DNA of 46,828 nt from an uncultured Alphaproteobacteria bacterium (GTDB lineage: Bacteria > Pseudomonadota > Alphaproteobacteria > HIMB59 > GCA-002718135). The stretch is taken from the NCBI GenBank assembly GCA_902595805.1, contig CACJRM010000008.1, positions 1 through 46,828 of the forward strand, in the 5' to 3' direction. Made by a program: the position numbers and the translations under genes. Shown here one piece after another: positions 41,932-46,828 of the stretch. Numbering within the stretch: position 1 is the stretch's first letter; each line of letters starts with the position of its first letter. The notes beneath the pieces are model-generated. The model worked only from the letters and a program-made list of their open reading frames with translations. It ran no database searches and was not told where the DNA came from.

Positions 41932-42921
41932 ATGAATAGTGAAAACTTATTAAGTATAAAGAATTTAAAAACACATTTTACTGTTGGTAAATCAGTTGTT
42001 AAAGCTGTTGATGGTGTTTCTTTTAATTTAGAAGCAGGAAAAACTTTCGCGATAGTTGGGGAATCAGGCTCTGGTAAATCTATTACAGCATTATCTATTA
42101 TGGGCTTGTTACCAAATAACTTAGCACAAACTGAACGAGGTGAAATATTATTTGATAATAAAAACTTAATTGATCTTGAAGAAAATGAAATGAGAAAAAT
42201 TAGAGGAAATAGAATCTCTATGATTTTTCAAGAACCTATGACAAGTCTAAATCCAGTTTATGATTTATCTTATCAGATTTCAGAAACAATTATTCTTCAC
42301 CAAAAGAAAAGCAAAGAACAAGCAAGAAAAATAGCTATCGAAATGCTAGATCTTGTAGGCATTCCTGAACCTCAAAAAAGAATTGACTCCTACCCTCATG
42401 AATTATCTGGTGGAATGAGACAAAGGGCAATGATCGCAATGGCTTTAAGTTGTAATCCTAAAATTTTAATTGCTGATGAACCTACAACTGCTCTTGATGT
42501 TACAATACAAGCTCAAATTATAGATTTAATGCAAGAACTGCAAAAAAAACTTGGGATGTCGATTATATTTATTACTCATGATCTTGGAGTTGTTTCTGAA
42601 ATATCAGATCATGTAATGGTAATGTATTTAGGTAATGTTATGGAAATTGCAGAAACATCAGAATTATTTAATAATCCGCTACATTCATATACTAAGTCAT
42701 TAATTGATATAGCTCCTCAAATTTCGGATGAAAAAAGAGAAATTAAGGTACTAAGAGGTGAAATTCCTAGCCCAACAAACCCACCTTCTGGTTGTGTTTT
42801 TAGAACTAGATGTCCTAATCCTGGTATAGGCTGTAAAGGTGGAGATATTGATATGGGTTTGATTGAGGCTAGACCCGGACACTGGGTTGATAGATGTTGT
42901 TATGAGAGTAGTCAAACATGA
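41932..42921 (+). CDS. Peptide ABC transporter ATPase, OppD/DppD type (second pair)
   Basis: A 329-residue nucleotide-binding subunit. Walker A is GESGSGKS at residues 43-50, the Q-loop is [12 protein letters not shown], the signature is LSGGMRQR and Walker B is [11 protein letters not shown]. The C-terminal oligopeptide tail holds a four-cysteine pattern (CVFRTRC-x6-C-x20-CC). It directly follows the cyclic amidohydrolase gene and overlaps the OppF-type gene by 4 bases. No permease or binding protein is encoded in this operon; the second transporter's permeases (23898-25759) lack ATPases and are the natural partners. Confidence 0.93.
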   Translation: MNSENLLSIKNLKTHFTVGKSVVKAVDGVSFNLEAGKTFAIVGESGSGKSITALSIMGLLPNNLAQTERGEILFDNKNLIDLEENEMRKIRGNRISMIFQEPMTSLNPVYDLSYQISETIILHQKKSKEQARKIAIEMLDLVGIPEPQKRIDSYPHELSGGMRQRAMIAMALSCNPKILIADEPTTALDVTIQAQIIDLMQELQKKLGMSIIFITHDLGVVSEISDHVMVMYLGNVMEIAETSELFNNPLHSYTKSLIDIAPQISDEKREIKVLRGEIPSPTNPPSGCVFRTRCPNPGIGCKGGDIDMGLIEARPGHWVDRCCYESSQT

Positions 42922-43883
42922 TTAGAGTAGAAAATATAAAAAAATATTTCCCAATAAAAGATGGATTTTTTAACAATAAATCGGGAGATGTAAAAGCAGT
43001 TGAAAACGTTAGCTTTGAAATTCCTGAAGGAGAAATTCTTGGTCTTGTAGGAGAATCTGGATCCGGCAAGAGCACACTCGGAAGAGCAATCATTAGATTA
43101 ATTGAGCCTACTCAGGGAAATATTTTTTATAAAAATAAAAATATTACAAAATTATCAGATAGTGAAATGAGAAAATTACGAAAAGATTTTCAAATAATTT
43201 TTCAAGATCCTTATGCCAGTTTAGATCCAAGAAAGAAAGTATTTGATATTATTTCTCAAGGTCTCAAAGTTCATGAAAAAATTGATAAAAATTCAATGAA
43301 TCAAATAGTGGAAGAAATAATTCAAGATGTTGGTTTGCAAAAAGAACATTTAAATAGATATCCTCATGAATTTTCAGGGGGACAGAGACAGCGCATAGGT
43401 ATAGCTAGAGCGTTGGTTCTTAATCCAAAATTCATAATAGCTGATGAACCAGTGTCAGCTTTAGATGTAACTATTCAAGCTCAAATTCTAAATTTAATTT
43501 TAGAACTTAAAAAAAAATATTCTTTAACAATTCTTTTTATTTCTCATGATCTTTCAGTAATTAATCAAATAGCTGATAGAGTTATGGTAATGTACTTAGG
43601 TCATATAGTAGAAGTTGCAAATACAAGTAATTTATTCTCAAATCCTCAACATCCTTATACTAGATCTCTTATTGAAACTGCTCCACAAATATTTAGAAAA
43701 AATAAAAAGAAAACTTTACTTAAAGGTGATATTCCTAGTCCTATTAATCCTCCTTCAGGTTGTGTTTTTCGAACACGATGTCCAAACCCTGGTATAGATT
43801 GTAAAGGAGGAAATATTGAAATGGGATTGATTGAAATAGAGCCTGGACATTGGGTAGACCAGTGTTGTGCAAATTGTAATTAG
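42918..43883 (+). CDS. Peptide ABC transporter ATPase, OppF/DppF type (second pair)
   Basis: A 321-residue nucleotide-binding subunit. Walker A is GESGSGKS at residues 44-51, the Q-loop is [13 protein letters not shown], the signature is FSGGQRQR and Walker B is [11 protein letters not shown]. The C-terminal segment from [11 protein letters not shown] to GHWVDQCC is almost the same as in the OppD-type gene just upstream, far more so than the rest of the two proteins. This suggests local homogenisation. It is followed after 21 bases by a DMT permease. Confidence 0.93.
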   Translation: MIRVENIKKYFPIKDGFFNNKSGDVKAVENVSFEIPEGEILGLVGESGSGKSTLGRAIIRLIEPTQGNIFYKNKNITKLSDSEMRKLRKDFQIIFQDPYASLDPRKKVFDIISQGLKVHEKIDKNSMNQIVEEIIQDVGLQKEHLNRYPHEFSGGQRQRIGIARALVLNPKFIIADEPVSALDVTIQAQILNLILELKKKYSLTILFISHDLSVINQIADRVMVMYLGHIVEVANTSNLFSNPQHPYTRSLIETAPQIFRKNKKKTLLKGDIPSPINPPSGCVFRTRCPNPGIDCKGGNIEMGLIEIEPGHWVDQCCANCN

Positions 43884-43904
43884 TTAAATTACATTTTTAA
43901 TATT

Positions 43905-44807
43905 ATGAATAAAAAACTATTTGTAATTTTTTTATCTTTATTAGGGACTGCAACTGCAGCGATGATGGTGTCAGGGATAAAACTTCTTTCTCAAGATTTA
44001 AATCCATTTATCATCGCATTTTATAGATGCTTATTTGGTGTCATTATTATGATGCCTTTTATGTTGTATAGTCATCCTCAAGTATGGAAAACACATAATT
44101 TAAAGCTACAATTCATAAGATGCTCAATAAATGTTTATTCTATGATTAGTTGGTTTACAGCAATAGGAACAATGCAGTTAGAAAAGGCTGCAGCTATTGG
44201 GTTTACCACACCACTTTTCACAACTATTCTTGCTATTATATTTTTAGGAGAAGTAATTAAAATACAGAGGATTACAGCTTTAATTGTGGGATTCATTGGT
44301 ATTTTAGTTGTTATAAGACCTGGATATATACCTTTTGAAAGTGGTACTTTATGGCTATTGTCAGCTGCATTAACTTTCTCAATAGTAATTATTATAGTTA
44401 AAAAACTTACAGAAAAAGATTCAAGTTTAACAACTACGTTTTATCAAATGGCTTTTATGGTACCGCCAACATTTTTACTAGCATTAATATTCTGGGAAAA
44501 TATTACCATAAACCAAGTTATAATATTTATCTTTGTTGCATTAGCAGGATTTGTAACTCAATTTAGTTTTGCACAGTGTCTAAAGATGGCTGATACTACA
44601 TTTATTATGCCTATACAATTTACAAAATTAGTTTGGCTTTCTATTATTGGATATTTATTTTTCCAAGAGTTACCAGATTACTGGACATGGATTGGAGCAT
44701 CAATAATATTTGCCTCTATTCTTTTTATAACCTACAGGGAAGCAGTAAATAAGAATAGTGTACTTAAATCTAAAAAAGTTAATAAATTGATTTCTAACTA
44801 TCAATAG
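43905..44807 (+). CDS. EamA/DMT-family permease, second copy
   Basis: A 300-residue membrane protein with about ten hydrophobic segments in two EamA repeats. Family features are FIIAFYRCLFGVIIMMPF, MISWFTAIGTMQLEKAAAIGFTTPLF and QELPDYWTWIGASIIFASILF. The C-terminal tail is short and basic. It ends the eleven-gene (+) operon, 2 bases short of the convergent DegT-type gene. It resembles the permease at 12768-13634 and probably moves a metabolite of the pathway; direction and substrate are unknown. Confidence 0.85.
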   Translation: MNKKLFVIFLSLLGTATAAMMVSGIKLLSQDLNPFIIAFYRCLFGVIIMMPFMLYSHPQVWKTHNLKLQFIRCSINVYSMISWFTAIGTMQLEKAAAIGFTTPLFTTILAIIFLGEVIKIQRITALIVGFIGILVVIRPGYIPFESGTLWLLSAALTFSIVIIIVKKLTEKDSSLTTTFYQMAFMVPPTFLLALIFWENITINQVIIFIFVALAGFVTQFSFAQCLKMADTTFIMPIQFTKLVWLSIIGYLFFQELPDYWTWIGASIIFASILFITYREAVNKNSVLKSKKVNKLISNYQ

Positions 44808-44809
44808 GT

Positions 44810-45910
44810 TTATTTAATTAATCTAAGAACATTTCTTGATAAATCTTTAATATTGTTTGGAGTCATATATTGATGACATGGAAGGTTAATTATTTCAGAA
44901 CTTGTCTTTTCTGTAATTCTCAAATCATAATTATTTTTTATATTTTTGTAACATTTGTCCATATGATTAGGAGGGATATAACTGAGTTTTACAAGAGGGT
45001 TTATAGAATTGAGTTTATCAAAAATTTTATCTCTATTTTTTACTCTTATTGTAAAATTTCTCCAAGCTGATTTTGCTTCCTGTAAAGTATGTTGAAATTT
45101 TATTTTTTTTGAAAATAAAATTTCTTTATAAATTTCAGCATTACGATTCCTTAGATCTATATATTCATTTAATTTCTTTAATCTTATATTTAAAACCGCA
45201 GCATTAATTGTACTCATTTTAGAATTATATCCTACAATATATGATTTCACTGGCCATTTTTTTGGCCTTTCTCTTCTGCCATAATCTCGAAGTTGAAGTA
45301 ATTTATTATATAAATCTTTATTATTTGTTGTGATTATTCCTCCTGGACCTATGCCGTCTAATATTTTTCCAGGGTTTGTGCTAAATACACTACAATCACT
45401 GAGGCATCCGATTTTTTTATTTTCATATTCAGCTCCTGTTGCCAAACAAGCATCTTCAATAACTTTTAATTTAAATTTTTTTGCAATTGATTTGATTTTT
45501 GACATTTTACATGGGTTGCCAAACATATGTACTGGTAAAATTACTTTAGTATTTTTAGTAATATTTTTTTCAATTATATCTTCATCAATATTTAAAGTGT
45601 TCGCTTTTATGTCTATCCATTTTATTTTTGCTCCAACTAAGCTAATTGCATGACTTGTTGGGATATCAGAATTAGAAACGGTAATTACCTCATCATTTTT
45701 GCTCAAATTGAATGTCTTTAATGCCAGAAGTAAGCCCATAGAACCAGAAGATACTGTGACACAATATTTAACACCACAATATTTTTTAAAATTTTCTTCA
45801 AATTGTTCAACTTCCTCTCCCATTTCTAGGATACCTCTATTTAATACACTTTCAATTTTTGAAAGAATTTGTTTTTTATCAGCTAAAAAATGCTTTGTTA
45901 GGTCATACAT
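44810..45910 (-). CDS. DegT/DnrJ/EryC1/StrS-type PLP aminotransferase
   Basis: A 366-residue protein with the fold-type I pattern of sugar aminotransferases. SSGSMGLLLALKTF binds the cofactor phosphate, IEDACLATGAEYENKKIG is the conserved Asp segment and the PLP lysine is K182 (STNPGKILDGIGPGGIITT). The C-terminal domain begins near YNSKMSTINAAVLNIRLKKL. Family members aminate keto-sugars of nucleotide-linked sugars, and some act on other keto compounds. It lies 9 bases after the M20 carbamoylase gene on the (-) strand, which is an unusual neighbour for a sugar aminotransferase. Confidence 0.88.
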   Translation of the reverse strand: MYDLTKHFLADKKQILSKIESVLNRGILEMGEEVEQFEENFKKYCGVKYCVTVSSGSMGLLLALKTFNLSKNDEVITVSNSDIPTSHAISLVGAKIKWIDIKANTLNIDEDIIEKNITKNTKVILPVHMFGNPCKMSKIKSIAKKFKLKVIEDACLATGAEYENKKIGCLSDCSVFSTNPGKILDGIGPGGIITTNNKDLYNKLLQLRDYGRRERPKKWPVKSYIVGYNSKMSTINAAVLNIRLKKLNEYIDLRNRNAEIYKEILFSKKIKFQHTLQEAKSAWRNFTIRVKNRDKIFDKLNSINPLVKLSYIPPNHMDKCYKNIKNNYDLRITEKTSSEIINLPCHQYMTPNNIKDLSRNVLRLIK

Positions 45911-45919
45911 ATTTATTAA

Positions 45920-46828
45920 CTATAAATAATTATCTTGAATAGTGCCTTTTAAAACTTTGAATACTTCCATGAAGTTTTTGATACTCATATATTCTTTTGG
46001 ATTATGACTACCATTCTTATTTCTTATAAATAGCATTATAGAAGGTATGCCATAATTAGCAAAAACACTCGCATCATGCCCTGCTCCACTTGCCATAGTT
46101 TCAAATTTTATTGAAATCATTTTAGAGTAGGCTTGAAATTTTTTTATTAATTTTTTATCCATCAAAGCCGGTTCTGAATTTGTTTCTTTACCTAAAAAGA
46201 ATTTTGTATTAGTTTTTTTTTCGATTAATTTAATTTTTTTAATTAAAATTTTTTTTGTATATTCTAGTGTTTTTTTTGAGTTACTTCTTACATCTATACA
46301 AAAATTAACAAGACCAGAACTTTTTGCAAAAGAATGTTCTTTATTATCAGTAAAAAATTGTCCAAATGTAATAACTAAATCTTTTCTTTTTTGAAGTTGT
46401 TGTTTCCAAAAAGTATTCATTTCATTTACTAAATTAGATACTGCAACAACAGTATCTTTTCTATAATCATAAGGAGTCGCCCCAGAATGCAAATATTCAC
46501 CCTTACATACAGCATCTCTGAATCTAAAACTTCCTCTAATACCTGTAACAATTCCCAGTGGTATTTTCTTTTTTTCTAGAATTGGTCCTTGTTCTATATG
46601 TGGTTCAATAAAAAATTTAAAATTTTTTACATCAAATTTAATTTGTTTTTTAAATACTTTATTAGCGCTAAATCCTGATTTGTTTATATGGTATGCTAGA
46701 GATTTCTTGGTATCTGATCTTTTTAAAGAGTCTAATAACTTATTATCAAATTTTCCAATTGCAATTTTACTTCCAATATAACTATATGGAAACCAACAGC
46801 TTTCCTCGCCTCTAATACCCATAACTGA
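45920..46828 (-). CDS. M20-family hydantoinase/carbamoylase (allantoate amidohydrolase-like), 5' truncated by window
   Basis: The frame is open to the window edge, so the N-terminus (roughly 110 residues by family length) is missing. Visible are the EESCWFPYSYIGSKIAIG segment after the catalytic Glu region, IEPHIEQGPILEKKKIPLGIVTGI, the lid domain with GEYLHSGATPYDYRKD, and the C-terminal SGAGHDASVFANYGIPSIMLFIRNK with HNPKEYMSI. This is the pattern of L-N-carbamoylase, beta-ureidopropionase and allantoate amidohydrolase, which cleave N-carbamoyl compounds to amino acid, ammonia and CO2. It would use a hydantoinase product. It is followed by the DegT-type gene after 9 bases. Confidence 0.85.
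   Translation of the reverse strand, partial: SVMGIRGEESCWFPYSYIGSKIAIGKFDNKLLDSLKRSDTKKSLAYHINKSGFSANKVFKKQIKFDVKNFKFFIEPHIEQGPILEKKKIPLGIVTGIRGSFRFRDAVCKGEYLHSGATPYDYRKDTVVAVSNLVNEMNTFWKQQLQKRKDLVITFGQFFTDNKEHSFAKSSGLVNFCIDVRSNSKKTLEYTKKILIKKIKLIEKKTNTKFFLGKETNSEPALMDKKLIKKFQAYSKMISIKFETMASGAGHDASVFANYGIPSIMLFIRNKNGSHNPKEYMSIKNFMEVFKVLKGTIQDNYL

Noticed and set aside
42869..43093. 74-residue minus-strand ORF across the OppD/OppF junction
   Set aside because: Overlaps two certain genes on the other strand and has no start signal or family pattern.
45330..45653. 107-residue plus-strand ORF
   Set aside because: Antisense to the DegT-type gene, whose PLP motif and length are clear; hydrophobic low-complexity translation.
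1..46828. tRNA, rRNA, CRISPR array, IS element or phage gene
   Set aside because: No cloverleaf, repeat-spacer pattern, transposase, integrase or terminal repeat was noticed, and the coding density leaves little room. A tRNAscan or repeat search was not possible here.

Overview
This window is an AT-rich (roughly 30% GC by eye), very tightly packed stretch of a streamlined bacterial chromosome. YajQ, RmuC, a DUF2805 protein, an AsmA-like fragment, many 1-4 base stop/start overlaps and almost no intergenic DNA suggest a free-living marine alphaproteobacterium of the SAR11/HIMB59 type. That placement is inference; no rRNA or other marker is present. I see no tRNA, rRNA, IS element, phage gene, CRISPR array or gene-free stretch above 300 bases. 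I also see no recognisable transcription factor.

Layout. 1-4.3 kb: tail of an AsmA-like protein, an AEC-type permease, DUF2805 and TPR genes, then GST plus two Asp/Glu/hydantoin racemases. 4.3-9.8 kb (-): a complete five-gene peptide ABC transporter whose binding protein looks circularly permuted. 9.9-14.6 kb: a quinone-oxidoreductase-like gene (-) divergent from M28 peptidase, DMT permease and dipeptide epimerase (+). 14.6-19.5 kb (-): YqaA, RmuC, YajQ, LysE, a PepT-like M20 peptidase and an amidohydrolase. 19.6-27.4 kb: an M24 peptidase (+) and a (-) operon of peptide-binding protein, two permeases, Gfo/Idh/MocA, SDR and M20 dipeptidase. 27.5-32.6 kb (-): M32 carboxypeptidase, aminotransferase, VOC protein, a sugar-epimerase-like gene without an AUG/GUG/UUG start, and a second Gfo/Idh/MocA protein. 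32.7-44.8 kb (+): an eleven-gene operon of two DUF4438 proteins, Ldh2-type dehydrogenase, a metal-ligand-poor M24 protein, amidohydrolase, aminotransferase, an unfamiliar TIM-barrel-like protein, a cyclic amidohydrolase, two peptide-transporter ATPases and a DMT permease. 44.8-46.8 kb (-): DegT-type aminotransferase and a truncated M20 carbamoylase.

The common theme is import of peptides or related amides and their breakdown. There are two binding-protein/permease sets, two ATPase pairs, and peptidases of families M20, M24, M28 and M32. Racemases and an epimerase could handle D-residues, amidohydrolases could open cyclic amides, and aminotransferases and dehydrogenases could process the products. 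A shared palindrome (7-8 base arms, 7-base spacer, core TCAT-CACTAAW-ATGA) lies in three promoter regions at about 10.99, 27.45 and 32.63 kb. It suggests that several of these operons are one regulon under a regulator encoded elsewhere.

The points most worth following are the permuted binding protein, the shared operator, the 32.7-44.8 kb operon as a possible undescribed catabolic pathway, two hydrolase-fold proteins with altered catalytic metal sites, and the non-AUG epimerase gene. All calls were made by reading the sequence; no database search was run.
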